A DNA stretch of 53,156 nucleotides, taken from DATJKD01 sp963728295 (GTDB lineage: Bacteria > Pseudomonadota > Gammaproteobacteria > Steroidobacterales > Steroidobacteraceae). Each line of letters opens with the position of its first letter. The stretch's first letter is position 1. The stretch lies in NCBI GenBank assembly GCA_963728295.1, contig CAVSKB010000025.1:1-53156 (forward strand), written 5' to 3'. A program made the translations under genes and the position numbers. The notes under the pieces were generated by a model. That model made no database searches. It was given only the letters and a program-made list of their open reading frames with translations, and was not told the origin of the DNA. Below are positions 35,078 through 47,343 of this stretch, piece after piece.

Positions 35078-37458
35078 GTGGCAAGAAAGAATCGGTTGCG
35101 GGGCTCGGTGCTGGCCGTCGTCTCCGCCACTCTCGCCGGTACGGCGACAGCCCAGCAGTCGTCCGGCGGGCTCGAGGAAATCGTGGTCACCGCGAGGAAG
35201 CGCGAGCAGTCCGTCCAGGAGGTGCCGCTCTCCATTTCCGCGTTCGACGAGTCGAGCTACCGCGATCTGACTCGCGGCACGCTCGACGGGCTCGCCGCGC
35301 AGGTCACGAACCTGCAGGCGTACGCGACCAATAGCTTCCTGCAGAGCGTGCACATCCGCGGCATCGGCCTGAACGAGTTCCAGGGCCAGTACGATTCACC
35401 CGTGGCGCAGCACATCGACGAGGTGTACTTCAGCAAAGCCCTGGATGATCGCGCGCCGCCAGTACGACATCGCGCGAGTCGAGGTACTCAAGGGGCCGCA
35501 GGGCACCCTGTTCGGCCGCAACACGACCGGCGGCGCGCTCAACTATTACACCCAGGCGCCGTCGCAGGACTTCGATGCCGGCTTCGAGCTCGGCTTCGAC
35601 GAGCACGAACGCTACAGGCTCGGCGGCATGCTGAACGGTGGGCTCACCGACAGGCTGAGTGGACGGGTCGCCTTCAACACCGAGTTCGGCGACGGCGGTC
35701 CCGCAGGACAACCTGTTCACGCAGGACGAGCACGGCAAGCCCGACCTGTACGACGTGCGGGCGCAACTGCTCTGGGAAGGAGACAAGCTCGTCGTTCGCG
35801 CGCTGGCTCACGGCGGCAGGGACAAGAGCGAGAAAGTGGCTTGGAAGGGTCCGGGTCTCTTCAATTTCGGCGCACCCGGTTACTGTCCCGCAGACACTGA
35901 CCGGGCGAGACTCTACAGCGATCCATCCGCCTGCTCCAAGTTCGCGGGTTTCGCGACAGCTGCAGGGTCATCCGGAGGGCGAGTTCGAGCCCGACGATGC
36001 GTTCACGATCAACCAGAATACGCCGCCCGAGGTCGACGACACGTTCTACGGCGGCTACCTGCGCATCGACTACGACATGGGCTGGTCGCAGCTCACGTCG
36101 ATCACCGGCTGCGGAGTATTACGAGCGCATCCACCGCGAGGACAGCCAGAGCGACATCTTCGACTCGACGAGCACGCACTACTACAACGAGATGAACCAG
36201 TTCACGCAGGAGCTGCGGCTGTCCGGGGACATCGGGGATCGCTGGCGATATGACGCTGGGACTCTTCTACGAGCACGACGACCTGGATCAGGTCGACGGC
36301 TCGGATCTGAGCGGTCAGCCGATTCCCGGCATCACGCCGCCGTTCGCGGATCAGTTCTTCGCGCAGTTCAATCAGAAGCTGGAGCTCAGTCGCCGCGTTC
36401 GCGAACGCTCGAGTTCGACGCTCAACGACGCAGTGACGCTCGACGCGGGCGTGCGCTATACGCACGATCAAGCACCGAAGTGAGTGACGTGCTGCTCGGG
36501 CTCGGTCAACCTGCCGCAGACAGGGCAAGGAGAAATTCGTCACTCCATGCATGATCACGACGTTCGTCGAGAACCCGGACGATCCCAGCCTGCCACCCCC
36601 GGTCGGCTCACCGGCCTGTCCGTTTCTCGGGCCGTTTGCGCCGCTCTTTATCGGACGAGCCGCAAGGACGAGAATTTCTCGTGGCATGCTGGGTCTGGAA
36701 TGGAAGGCGGCAGAGGACGTGCTCGTCTACGGCAACCGTGACCACGGGCTACCGTGCCGGCGGCTACAGCCTGCCGTTCGCGGGGGCCGCGACGACGTTC
36801 GACCCGGAGGAAATCTTCGCACAGGAACTGGGCATCAAGAGCCGCTGGATGGACGGGCGTCTGCAGTTCAACGCGGCAGTGTTCCACTTCGAATACGACG
36901 ACGTGCAGGTCAACGTGGACGATCCCGTCTCGCCGCTGGTGCCCATCACGCGCAATATCGGCAAACAGGAGAATTTCGGCGCCGAACTGGACCTGGAGTG
37001 GGCGCCAACCGAGCACTGGTTGATCAAGCAGGGCATCGGCTGGCTCGACGCGGAGTACAAGGACACGGACCGTGTTATCAGCACCTATGCCGGTCCGATC
37101 CCGCTTGAAGGCAAGGACACCCGTAAATTCACCTCGCCTGACGTACAACGGCTTGATCCAGTTCTACCGACCCGTGTTCGGCGACTGGAACGCCACGCTC
37201 GGCTTCGACTACCGGTGGGTCGATGAGCGATATCTCGAGGCGACGAACCAGCCCTTCGACAAGGTTGACGACTACTGGGTCGCAAATGCGCGCGCGAGCC
37301 TGGCATCACCGGATAGCCGCTGGGAGGTCGCGGTCTACGGCACCAATCTGTTCGACGAGGAGTACATCACCTATATCAACAACATCTCGTTCTTCGCGTT
37401 GGCCATCCTGGGCGAGCAGCGCACATTCGGCGCCATTCTTGCCTATCGCTTCGAATGA
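35078..37458 (+). CDS. TonB-dependent outer-membrane receptor 1, frameshifted
   Basis: About 795 residues. Signal peptide (LAVVSATLAGTATAQQ), TonB-box region (GLEEIVVTARKREQSVQEVP), plug domain (VHIRGIGLNEFQGQYDSP, VEVLKGPQGTLFGRNTTGG), then a long beta-barrel ending ILAYRFE with terminal aromatic. Frame breaks near 35447, 35694, 35960, 36110, 36245, 36410, 36740 and 37140. At the first two, deleting one extra G restores conserved sequence. The VVTA(R/Q)KREQS opening matches the large sphingomonad/gamma group of receptors for plant-derived compounds or siderophores. First gene of a plus-strand unit with the HDAC-like and YtcJ-like hydrolases, hinting that it imports their substrate. Confidence 0.87.
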
Positions 37459-37506
37459 ACCTGCAGGCGGCAGTCGGTTGACGACCGGTGCGTCGGAGAA
37501 CTTAAC

Positions 37507-38648
37507 GTGGCGACCGGCTTCGTATTCCATGAACTCTACATGTGGCACAACACCGGCAATTTCGCCGGGCCGATGCCCTTCGGCGCACCCGTCCAGCCGT
37601 ACGAGCACTCGGAGAATCCGGAGACCAAGCGCCGGCTGCGCAACCTGCTGGAGGTGAGCGGGCTCCTGAAGCAGCTCACGGCCGATCGAGCCACGTCCCG
37701 CCACCGACGCGGAGATCCTGCGGGTGCACACACGCGCACATCTCGAGAAAATCCGGTCTTTCAATGAACAGATCAGCGTGGACGCGGGCGTCTTCACGCC
37801 CATGGGCCGCGGAAGTTTTGAGATCGCGATGCTTTCAGCGGGCGGCGTCATCGAGGCAGCCGATGCGGTATTGGACCGGAAGGTCGCAAACGCCTACGCA
37901 CTGGTGCGCCCGCCCGGCCATCACGCGCTGCCGGAGCTTGCAATGGGGTTCTGCCTGTTCGGCAACGCGGCCATTGCCGGCCGTCACCTGCTCGAGGTGC
38001 GCAAGCTGGACCGCATCGCATTCGTCGACTGGGACGTGCACCACGGCAACGGCACCCAGGCTGCGTTCTGGGAGGAGCCCCGCGCGCTCACTATCTCCAT
38101 ACACCAGGACAATTGTTTTCCGCCCGAACTCCGGGTACCTGAGCGAGAATGGTGGTGGCAAGGGAGAAGGGTTCAACATCAACATCCCCTTGCCGCCGGG
38201 CTCGGGCGTGGGTGCGTATGAAGCGACATTCGACCGTGTCGTGCTGCCCGCACTCGAGGTGTTTCGGCCGGACGTCATCATCGTGCCCTCCGGCTTCGAC
38301 GCGGGCGCGCACGATCCCCTGGGCCGTCAGATGATGACGAGCGAGGGGTATCGCGAGCTGACCAGGAAGCTCATGGATGCGGCGGCCGCGCTGTGCGACG
38401 GGCGGCTGGTGATGTGCCACGAGGGTGGCTACAGCGCGCCCACGGTGCCGTTCTTCGGGCTGGCCGTCATCGAGGAGCTATCGGGAGTGCGCACCGGCGT
38501 CGTCGACCCGTTCCAGGAGTTGCTGAACGGACTCGGTTACCAGGCGCTGCAGCCACACCAGGATGAGGTAATCCGCAAGGCTGAAGGGCTCGTGCGGAAG
38601 CTCGAGCAGAGGTGCGTCATGAGTGACACCGTCGTGGCCCAGACATAA
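37507..38648 (+). CDS. Histone-deacetylase / acetylpolyamine amidohydrolase family protein, frameshifted
   Basis: About 380 residues with the arginase-deacetylase fold. Zn-site and charge-relay motifs are ALVRPPGHHALPELAMGFCL, IAFVDWDVHHGNGTQ, VIIVPSGFDAGAHDPLG and MCHEGGYSAPTVPFF. The opening FHELYMWHNTGNFAG is typical of class II bacterial HDAC-like enzymes. Frame changes near 37690 and 38140. GTG 37507 has GGAG upstream. Bacterial members deacetylate acetylpolyamines or other N-acetyl/amide compounds; none is known to act on histones here. Cytoplasmic, as no signal peptide is seen. Confidence 0.87.
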
Positions 38649-38668
38649 GGATCACACGGGAAATCAGC

Positions 38669-40402
38669 ATGACTCAGTGGACACGTGGCTTCGCCGTAGT
38701 GGCGACCGCATTGGCCGTAGCGGCCGCCGGACAGGCTGCGGAGGTCGCTCCGGTTGATACTCTGCTCACGAACGGCGCCATCTACACGCTGGATTCAAAA
38801 AAGCCGTGGGCCGAAGCCGTCGCGATTCCGGTGGCAAGATCGCGTATGTCGGTACGTCCGCCGGCGCACGCGATCTCCAGGGCGCAGGCACGAAGGTCAT
38901 AGACCTGGCCGGTCGATACGTCCAGCCGGGGATCGTCGACGCGCACGTGCACCCGATCATGGGCGGCATCAAGTCCCTCTACGAGTGCAACTTCGCCTTT
39001 ACCGCCACACCGGCCGAAGTCGCGCACGCTATCGCGGCCTGTGCGAAGGCGACGCCGGAGGGTGCGTGGATCCGCGGTGGCCAGTGGGGCAGCGGCTTTT
39101 TCGACCAGTACAAGCTCGACTCACCGAAAGCATTTCTCGACCGGATCACCTCGAAGCACCCGGTCTACCTGATCGACGATTCGGGTCACAACGGCTGGGC
39201 CAACAGCGCAGCGCTGGCGGCAGCGCAACTCGACGAAGGCATCTCGTGACCCCGAGGGCGGCACCATCGTCCGCGGCACCGACGGCGAGCCGACCGGCGT
39301 ATTGCTCGAAACCGCGGCGCGCATCTTCGACAAGATCCTCCCCGAGTGGACCCCGGAGCAGTACGTAGCGGCCGCGCGCGAGTCCGCCCGCCTCGCGAAC
39401 GGCTACGGTATTACGAGCATCAAGGACGCTGGGCTCGCGGATGCGGCCGGCAAGGCGTTCGGCGAGCTCGATCGGCGGGGCGATCTGACGCTCAACGTTG
39501 CGATCTGCGCTTCCACGCCTTACGGAGCACGGTCGAAGACGCTCGATTACGCAGCGATCGAGGCCGCACGTGACCGGTATCGGACGCCGCGCGTCCATAC
39601 GGAGTTCGTCAAGATCTTTCTCGATGGTGTGCCGACACCGGCGCGAACGGCAGCGATGATTGCGCCTTACGTGCCGGACGAGGCGCATGGCGCGAACTTC
39701 ACGGGTAACCTGCACGTGCCGGCCGGATGTGCTTGCCGCGGACGTTACCGAGCTCGACCGTCGAGGGTTCACGGTCAAGATACACGCAGCCGGCGATCGA
39801 TCGATCCGCGCCGGACTCGACGCGATCGAGGCGGCTCGCAAGGCGAACGGCGAGAGCGGGCTGCGACACGAGCTTGCGCACGCGAGTTTCATAGACCCGG
39901 CGGACATTCCGCGGTTTGCGCGGCTCGGTGCCGTCGCCGATTACATCACCGATCATCTGGTATCGGTCGTCGATCATCGACGCGGTGCTCGCTGCGGTGG
40001 GGAAGGAACGTGGGGAAAAGATGTGGCCGACCCGTGCGCTGCTCGATGCCGGCGCGCTGATCGCGTCGGGCTCCGACTGGCCCGCAGCGGTACCCGATCA
40101 GAATCCATGGGTCGGGATCGAGGCGCTCGTCACTCGGCGGGACCCGCGCGGCGGCACTGCGGAACCCTTCTGGCCGGAGCAGGCCGTGACACTCACAGAG
40201 GCACTCACGATCTACACGATCAACGGCGCGCGCGCCCTCAGACTCGAGAAGCAAACCGGCTCCATCGAGGTCGGCAAGTCCGCGGATCTCATCGTGCTCG
40301 ACCGCAACCCTTTCAAGGTGCCGATCGAGGACGTCAGCGAGACGAAGGTGCAGCTCACGCTCTTCGAGGGCAGGCCGGTCTACGAGTGTTGCGGGGCGCT
40401 GA
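38669..40402 (+). CDS. Secreted YtcJ-like metal-dependent amidohydrolase, frameshifted
   Basis: About 575 residues of the Amidohydro_3 family. Signal peptide (VVATALAVAAAGQAAEV), then the N-terminal strand TLLTNGAIYTLDSKKPWAE, the metal-binding YVQPGIVDAHVHPIMGG, GHNGWANSAALAAAQ, and the late metal ligand ASGSDWPAAVPDQNPW. The C-terminal strand TGSIEVGKSADLIVLDRNPF closes the small beta domain. Breaks near 38825, 39245, 39725, and 39965. The end at TGA 40402 assumes one more shift after VQLTLFEGRPVYE; the uncorrected frame runs on. It follows the HDAC-like gene by 20 bases. Hydrolyses an unknown amide or cyclic amide in the periplasm. Confidence 0.82.
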
Positions 40403-40449
40403 GCTCTGGCGGACATGCCAGCCGCCATGCAGACCGGGCGTTTCGGCGC

Positions 40450-41494
40450 TCATCGTGGCAGTTCAGGCTCCGCCGTGTACCGCCTCGCTGTCCGGCAGGC
40501 GAGCTCGACCAGCATCGGCGTCAGCTCGCGCGCGGTCTCCGTCTCGCTGCGCGTGTGCACCCAGCCAAGATAGGTAAAGCCCCGCGCCGTGTAGAAGAGG
40601 GGCAGCAGCGCCGCATCCGCCGCGCGGCAGGTCGCGCTCGGTGCGATAACCCGCGATCGTCGCCTGCTCGACCGCGTCGAAATACGGCTGGCCGATATGG
40701 AAGTAGAGCGTGGTCGCGATCTCGAACAGGTGCCAGCCGTAGCCCGCATCGTCGAAATCGATCAGCCGCACGCGCGATCCGTCGACCATCAGGTTTTCCG
40801 GCGCGAAGTCCGCATGGATGAGACCGTAATTGCGCGGAGAGCGCTCGAGCGCCGACAGATCGCCGCGCACGCGGTCACGGGCGCGAATCAGAAGCGCGCG
40901 CTCCGGTTCGCGAAAGCGCGGCCAGCTCCCAGAACCGGCCCCACAGCGGCTGCTCCCCCACCAGTCCTTCGGCGTCCCAGGCCTGCCGTGTGAACCCCGG
41001 CGGCGGGCGCCACCGCGACGACTGGTTGTGCAGTCGGGCCGCAAGCACACCGATCGTGTGGAAGGTGCGCGCTGAGCGTCTCGACGTCGCCCTCGACACC
41101 GCTCTCCACGCTGCCGAGCTGGCGGCCGTCGATCCAGCCGAAGAGATCGACCTGGCGCGGCTCGGGAACGTCGGGATGCGAGACGACTTCGAAGAGATTC
41201 CCGCGGCGCGTCGCGTACGAGCTCGGGCACGTCGAAGCCGTCGGCGGAGAGCGCCAGCATCCATTGCAGCTCGGAGCGCAGCTCGGCATCACTGTGATAG
41301 CCCGCGCGGTGGATCCTGATCGCGTACCGGCGTCCGTCACTGGCTGCCACTCGAAACACCGCGTTCTCGCGATACTTGAGCAGCGTGAGCTCCCGTGCCT
41401 CGAGGCCCCACGAGTCGAGCGCCGCGCGCGCGAGCGCTGCGACCCGCTCGCCCTGCTGCGCCGGTGTCAGCTCGTAGAAACCCTCCATCGCCAT
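40450..41494 (-). CDS. Small-molecule kinase (APH/homoserine-kinase-like), frameshifted
   Basis: About 345 residues of the phosphotransferase enzyme family. Marks are LLKYRENAVFRVAASDGR (nucleotide-binding loop), YAIRIHRAGYHS with the ATP-anchoring Arg/Lys strand, NYGLIHADFAPENLMVDG (catalytic HxDxxxxN), and VRLIDFDDAGYGWHLFEI (metal DFD). Frame changes near 41190, 41050, 40930 and 40640. Its ATG (41494) follows the aminotransferase stop by one base, with GGAG upstream. Proteins of this type next to a class III PLP enzyme include hydroxylysine and ethanolamine kinases, whose phospho-product is the substrate of the neighbouring phospho-lyase. That pairing is the best guess here. Confidence 0.8.
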
Positions 41495-41495
41495 T

Positions 41496-42782
41496 TCAGG
41501 CTCCGCGCAAGGCGTCGTCGAGAGTCGAGAGCAGCAGGTCGGCGTTGTCCTTCGAAAACGGCATCGGCGGGCGGATCTTGAGCACATTGTCGTGCACGCC
41601 GATGCGGCTGATCAGCACCCCGTGCTCCCGCATCGTGTTCACGATGCGCCTGGTCTCATCGGTGGCGGGCGTGCGGTTGCGGCGGTCCTTGACGAGCTCG
41701 GCGCCGAAGAAGAGTCCCCGCCCGCGCACGTCGCCGATCAGGTCGTGCTTTGACATCAGGCGCCGCAGACCGGCGAGCGCGTAGTCACCGACGACGCGGG
41801 CGTTCTCCTGCAGCCGCTCCTTCTCGAGGACATCGAGCACCGCCTCGGCCGCGGCGCAGGACACGGGATTGCCGCCGAACGTATTGAAGTACATCACCCT
41901 GCGCGCGAACTCGGTCGCAAGCTCGGCGCGTGCAACGACGCCGGACACGGGATGCCCGTTGGCCATCGGCTTGCCGAGAGTGACGACGTCCGGCACCACG
42001 CCGTATCGCTGATAACCCCACATTTGGGCGCCGGTGCGGCCAAAGCCCGGCTGAACCTCGTCCGCGATATAGATCCCGCCGGCGCGCCGTACGATCTCGA
42101 CCGCCTTCGTCATGAACTCCGGCGGAAGCTCCGGCAGCCCCTCGCTCGAGAAAATGGTGTCGACCAGGATGGCCGCGACCCCTTGCCCGCTCGCGCGCAG
42201 CGACTCGCAGGCGCTCTCGATCGACCGCGAGCCAGGCATCGGGCAGCAGCGCGCCAGCAGCGTCGCGGGGGTCGCGGTACGAGTCGGGCGCCGTGCATCG
42301 CGCGGATGTGCTCGCCTGTGCCCTCGGGCGGCGGGAACACCGTGCTGATCTGCGCGACCGCCGTCGTGTTGCCGTGATAGGCGAAGTTCGTGCAGATGAT
42401 GCCGCGATGGCCGGTGCACACGGTCGCCATGCGCAGCGCGATCTCGTTGGCCTCGCTGCCCGTGCAGGCGAGGAACACCATCGAGAGCTCCGGGTCGAAC
42501 GTGGCGGTCAGCCGCTCGGCGTAGCGGACGATGCCCTCGTGCAGGTAGCGCGTGTGCGTGTTGAGCGTCGCGGCCTGGCGCGCGATTGCCTCCACCACGT
42601 GCGGATGACAGTGGCCGACGTGCGGCACGTTGTTGTAGGCGTCAAGATAGCGGCGGCCATCGGCGTCATAGAGCCACACGCCCTCGCCGCGCACCAGGTG
42701 CAGCGGCTTGTCGTAGAAGAGCGGCGAGCTGCGCCCCAGGACGCGGTAGCGGCGCTCGCAGCAGCTCCTCGGTCGTCGACAT
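41496..42782 (-). CDS. Class III PLP enzyme, AGXT2L/phospho-lyase-like, frameshifted
   Basis: About 428 residues of the class III aminotransferase fold. SSPLFYDKPLHLVRGEGV and LYDADGRRYLDAYNNVPHVG are typical of the branch containing ethanolamine-phosphate and phosphohydroxylysine phospho-lyases, as is the PLP-lysine region VTLGKPMANGHPVSGVV. Other marks are FLACTGSEANEIALR, ADEVQPGFGRTG and YFNTFGGNPVSCAAAEAV. Frame changes near 42730 and 42290. ATG 42782 opens MSTTEELL. It is flanked by a kinase and an SDR on the same strand. True transaminase activity on a polyamine or omega-amino acid is the alternative. Confidence 0.85.
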
Positions 42783-42794
42783 GGCTGGGGTCCG

Positions 42795-43627
42795 CTATTT
42801 CTGGGCCGACCCGGACAGCTCCTTGATGCCCTGGCAGCTCCTCGAGGAACACGGGGCTTTCGGGCAGCGTCGAGCCGCCGTCGATGCAGATGGTCTGGCC
42901 CGTTACGTAGCGCGCCTCGTCGCGTCGCGAGGTAAAGCATCGCGTAGGCGATGTCCTCGGGCGCGCCGATGTAGCCCAGCGGAATGTACTTCGCCATCTG
43001 CGCCATGCCGGCCTCGTCCGCGAGCAGCTCCATCGCGGCCGTGCGGATGTATCCGGGTTCCACGCCGTTGACCGTGATGCCGTCGCGCGCCACCTCGAGC
43101 GCGACCGTGCGGATGAAGGCGTTGATGCCGCCCTTCGACGCGGCGTAGTACGACGGTGCCCGGCATCGCGACGCGTGGGCCCGTCACCGACGAGGTGAAC
43201 AGCAGCCGGCCCCAGCGTCTGCTTGCGGAAGTGCGGGATGCAGGCGGCGGACAGCCGGAAGCAGGCCTTGAGATTGACGGCCAGCACCGTTTCCAGGTCG
43301 GTCTCGGAGTAGCTCTTCGACCGGGCCGCCGAGAAACGAGGCGGCGTTGTGCACCAGGATGTCGACACGGCCGAACGTCGCGACACGGTCTCGGCGACCG
43401 ACGCGCTGCGTGTCCGTCGAGCTGTCCGACGTCCGCGACGCATAGCGCTGCCTTGCCGCCGGCGCGCGTGATCTCGTCCACCGCCGTCTCGCCATGCTTC
43501 TCGGTGCGCGTCGCGATCATCACGCGCGCGCCCTGCGCGCGCGAATACGCGGGCGATGCCGCGCCCGATGCCCTGGCCGCCGCCCGTGACGATCGCGACC
43601 TTGTCCTTGCAGCCTGCCGGCGTCCAT
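42795..43627 (-). CDS. Short-chain dehydrogenase/reductase, frameshifted
   Basis: About 277 residues. The NAD(P) loop reads from VAIVTGGGQGIGRGIA after a frame correction near 43600; further pieces are VMIATRTEKHGETAVDEI, FGRVDILVHNAASFLGGP, VARDGITVNGVEPGYIRT, and the C-terminal TGQTICIDGGSTLPES. The catalytic Tyr-x3-Lys lies in a broken stretch near 43150. Start ATG 43627 is 2 bases after the MFS stop. The C-terminal stop at 42795 gives a SGSAQK ending and needs one more correction near 42850. Oxidises or reduces an unidentified alcohol/ketone. Confidence 0.8.
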
Positions 43628-43629
43628 GG

Positions 43630-44827
43630 TCACGCCGCCTGCAGCGCGCGGATGCGCCGCGACTGCGCGAGCACCGGCGGCAGGATGAGCGCGGCGCTGA
43701 CGAGAAACAGTGCAGCCACCGAGCCAGATGACGTTGCACTAGATGCCCTCCCCGATGACGCTCGCCGCGAGGCTGGGCCCGAACGCAAGGCCGCAGCATC
43801 TGCATCGCGACGGCGTAGACGACGACGCGTCCGCGCCGATCGAAGCTCGCCATCGCGCCGAGCAGGTACGGGTGCGTGAAGTTCCAGGCGAGGTTGTAGA
43901 CGCTGACGGCGATCAGATACGATCGCGCGCCGAACTGGCCGACCAGGAAATAAAGCGTCGCGGCGCCACCGAGGATGCCGATCGAGCAGCGGCAGGGCGC
44001 GTCCGTAGCGGCCTGCGCGTCAGCGCCGCGCCGAGCGCGCCGGCGATCCCGGCGAACTGCGAGACGTCAGCCCGTTCGCGACCTGCTGCTCCGTGAGGCC
44101 GCCCGCGATGCCGATCAGGAACAGGTACGCCCAGACCACGCCCTGGGCCAGGAAGTACGCGAACATCGCCGCAAGCGCGAGCCCTTCGCGGCGGCCGCGC
44201 AGATCGACCGCGTCCCGCTCGACCTGCACGACGTTCTCACCGGAGACCGGGAAGTGCTTGAGCCACGGCAGCGTCGACCAGCGGGAACAGCGCGAAGAAC
44301 CACAGCACGCCGTCGAGGCCCGCCAGCCGGAAGGCGGTCGGCATCAGCGAGCAGGCCGAAGCGCGCCGTAGGTCAGCACCCACATGATCAGGTAGCCGAA
44401 GTTGCGGTCGGGCTTGCGCGTGAGGCCGATCGCCGCGAACGACAGCGAGATCAGTCCGCCCGGCGCCGACGCCCGCCGCAAATCGCAGCGACCGCGAACG
44501 CCGTGACGTCGGTGACCAGCGTGCACGCGCGCGTTCGTCGACGACCATGACGAGGAGCGACGCACAGCACGACCTTGCGCCAGTTGAAGCGGTGCGCGGC
44601 GAAGGTCATCGCGACCGTCGTCGCGGCGATGCCGAACATCTCGGCCGAGGCCACGTGCCCGGCGGCGCGGTCGTCGAAACCCAGGTACTGCACCATGCCC
44701 CTGCACGAAGCCGGGCTGCACGATGAAGACCTCGGGTCCGACGACGCCGAGCAGGATCGCGCTGCGATGCAACGAGCGACGTTCGTCCGCGTCGTCCGGG
44801 CGCGGGGCAGCCGTAGCCTCGCGCCAT
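43630..44827 (-). CDS. MFS transporter, frameshifted
   Basis: About 395 residues, reconstructed from many short frames. Hydrophobic helices are visible as ILLGVVGPEVFIVQPGF, AEMFGIAATTVAMTFAAH, LISLSFAAIGL, YLIMWVLTYGAL, AMFAYFLAQGVVWAYLFLIG and YLIAVSVYNLAWNFTHPYL. The N-terminal start region and length fit a 12-helix major facilitator. Tentative ATG 44827, 13 bases after the receptor stop. It would move the compound imported by TonB receptor 2 across the inner membrane, feeding the SDR, PLP enzyme and kinase that follow. Confidence 0.7.
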
Positions 44828-44839
44828 TCGTCTTCGCCG

Positions 44840-47163
44840 TCAGTCGAAACTCGTACCGGAAGCTCACGCCGGCCCAGCGCGGCTTGCCCGTACGCCTGCT
44901 GGTTGAAGCCGAAGGTGCCGGTGAAGTCGAACGTGTAGACCAGGTACTCCTCGTCCGTGACGTTGTTCGACGAAGGCCGCGATCTCCCACGGTCTTGGCG
45001 TCGTTCGCATACGAGAGCGCGCAGGTTGCGCGACCGTGTAGCCGTTCTCGAGGGAGACCGGCACGTTCTGGATGTCGTAGTAGATCTGGTCCTGGTACGT
45101 GACGGTGCCTGCAGGACGCGATCTGGCCGCCGAGCGCCGGCCACTCGTAGCGCACCGAGCGCGTTTGCGGCGAAGTCCGGCGCCGCCACCATCTGGCGCT
45201 CGCGCAGCACGCCCGACGGGCTCGGAATGTCCTTCGCCTTGGCATCGAGCAGCGCTCAGGCCCAGCGCCGATGTCCCAGCCTTCCGCCGGCGAGGTCTGC
45301 AGCTCGAGCTCGCCGCCCTTGACCTCGGCGTCGGTGTTGAAGATGACCTGGTTCAGCAGCTCGAAGCGGAAGGTCTGGAAGTCCTCGTAGTCGTAGTAGA
45401 ACGCGGCGCCGTTGAAGCGCGTGCGCCCGTCGCCCCAGGTCGACTTGAAGCCGACCTCGTAGCTCGTGAGCTTCTCCTCGTCGAACGGGATGGTCTCCGG
45501 CCGTGTTGCTGGCGAAGATCAGCGTTCTGGTCGAGGAAGCCGACGTTGAAGCCCGCCGACTTGGTGCCGCGCGAGACCGAGCCGTAGAGCAGCACGTCGT
45601 CGTTCGGCTTGAAGTCGAGCTCGAGCTTGCCGTTCACACGAATCGTCGTCGTGCTCGGCGAGATCGCCGACCGAGTTCTTGTCGAAGTCGAACGCGACGT
45701 CGGCGCAGCCGATCAGGAATGTCGAACAGGCCCGAGGTGTCGATGTTCAGGTAATCGAGCTCCTTCTTCTCGTTCGCCTAGCGCAGCGCCCGCGATCAGC
45801 GTGAACTGGTCGGACAGGTCGAACTCGAGCTGGCCGAATGCCGGCGCAGGACTCGACTTCCTGGGTGTAGACGGCGTCGAAGAACACGAACCCGAGGTTG
45901 GTCAGGTCGAGCAGGTAGTGGCCATCGACCTCGTTGTCGAAGTAGAAGACCGCCGACCAGCCAGCGCAAACGCGTCGCGTGCCGCCGGCCAGCGCGCAGC
46001 TCCTGCGTGAAAGTCTCGGTCTCGGCGCCGAACGTCGGCTGAATGAGCGGGGCGGGACTCGCGTCGGTGTCCTCGGACTGCAGGCGATCGACTTTCTGGT
46101 ACGCCGTGATCGAGGTGATCGTGACGTCGCCCACGTCCCAGTCGATGTTGAGCGATCCGCCCGACGCCTCCGTCTCGACACGCGCCGTCGCGATCGTAGT
46201 CGCCCGCCCAGGGATCGCCGTCGGTGTCGCGATAGCCGAAGCAGTCCGTGCCGGTGCGCGGGTCGGCGATCGTCCAGCACGAGCGTCCGCGTTGCAGTCG
46301 ATGGCGTCGGTCGTTCTCGTTCGGTCCGAGCGGCACGCTCACATCGCCGTTCGCACCGCCGAGCGTGGTCGCCTGGTGCTGCCATGCGCCGACCGTCGCA
46401 TCGTTGTTGGAGTAGTTGCCCGACAGCAGGATGCGGGCCGCATCCGAACGGCTCCCACTGCAGCTGGCCGCGAACCGCCTCGCGAATCGCCCTCGTTGTA
46501 GTCGGGCGCGCCGCGCGAACGCGGTTCTCGGTGCAGCCGTCGTGCTTGTTCATCGCGGCGGACAGGCGCCCGGAGACGGTGTCGCCGATCGGGCCGCCGA
46601 ACGCCGCCTTCGACCTTGATCTGGTTGTAGCTCGCCGTACGTGAGGTCGACGTAGCCGTCGACCTCGTCGGTCGGCCTCTTGCTGATGAAGTGAACCAGC
46701 CCGCCGGTCGTGTTGCGGCCGAACAGGGTTCCCTGCGGACCGCGCAGCACTTCGACGCGCTCGCAGGTCGAACAGCTGGAAGCTCAAGCCCGCCGGAGGC
46801 CGGGCGGTAGACGTCGTCGACGTAGACCGCGACCGGGTTCTCGTTGGCGTCGGCGAAATCGTTCAGACCCGACGCCGCGCAGGAAGAAGTTGATGACGCT
46901 CGACTCGGCGTTTGGCGTCGTGTAGTTGAGCCCCGGCGTCATCGCCACGACGTCGGTCGCTGTCGGTGAAGCCGAGCTCGCGGATCTGCTTGTCGCTGAA
47001 CGCGGTGACCGCGATGCCGACGTCCTGCAGGCTCTGCTCGCGCTTCTGCGCGGTGACGATAATCTCCTCAAGACCACTCGTGGTCTGCGCTGCCGCGGTG
47101 CCGGCCAGCGCGGCGGGTACGGCGAGGAGAAAGATCGCGGTTGAACTGGTGTTTTCTTGCCAC
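44840..47163 (-). CDS. TonB-dependent outer-membrane receptor 2, frameshifted
   Basis: About 775 residues, heavily broken. Signal peptide and TonB region read FLLAVPAALAGTAAAQTTS and GLEEIIVTAQKREQSLQDVG; the plug has VLRGPQGTLFGRNTTGGLV; barrel pieces include LLYGSVSRGTKSAGFNVGF and the late NVTDEEYLVYTFDFTGTFG, ending at an aromatic near RYEF. GTG 47163 (VARK) is chosen after AGGGGACAGG; receptor 1 starts with the same VARK. At least eight frame changes. First gene of a minus-strand unit receptor-MFS-SDR-PLP enzyme-kinase. Confidence 0.82.
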
Positions 47164-47343
47164 GGCAACCTGTCCCCTTTGACCAGTCTGGCGCCGATTT
47201 GGCGCCTGTTGCCTGGCGGATGTCTAGTCGGTCCGCGCATCCGGCTTGTATGAGGATGAAGCGAGCGGATCTTCCCAGCCGTGTCGCAGCTGCAACAGGA
47301 CGCGACGCGCGGGGCACAGAACGGCGGCAGGAGAGGGATCCGG

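Noticed and set aside
35078..37458. Treating the broken TonB receptor as a decayed pseudogene
   Set aside because: Conserved motifs persist across every break and single extra bases explain the shifts examined, so sequence error is more likely.
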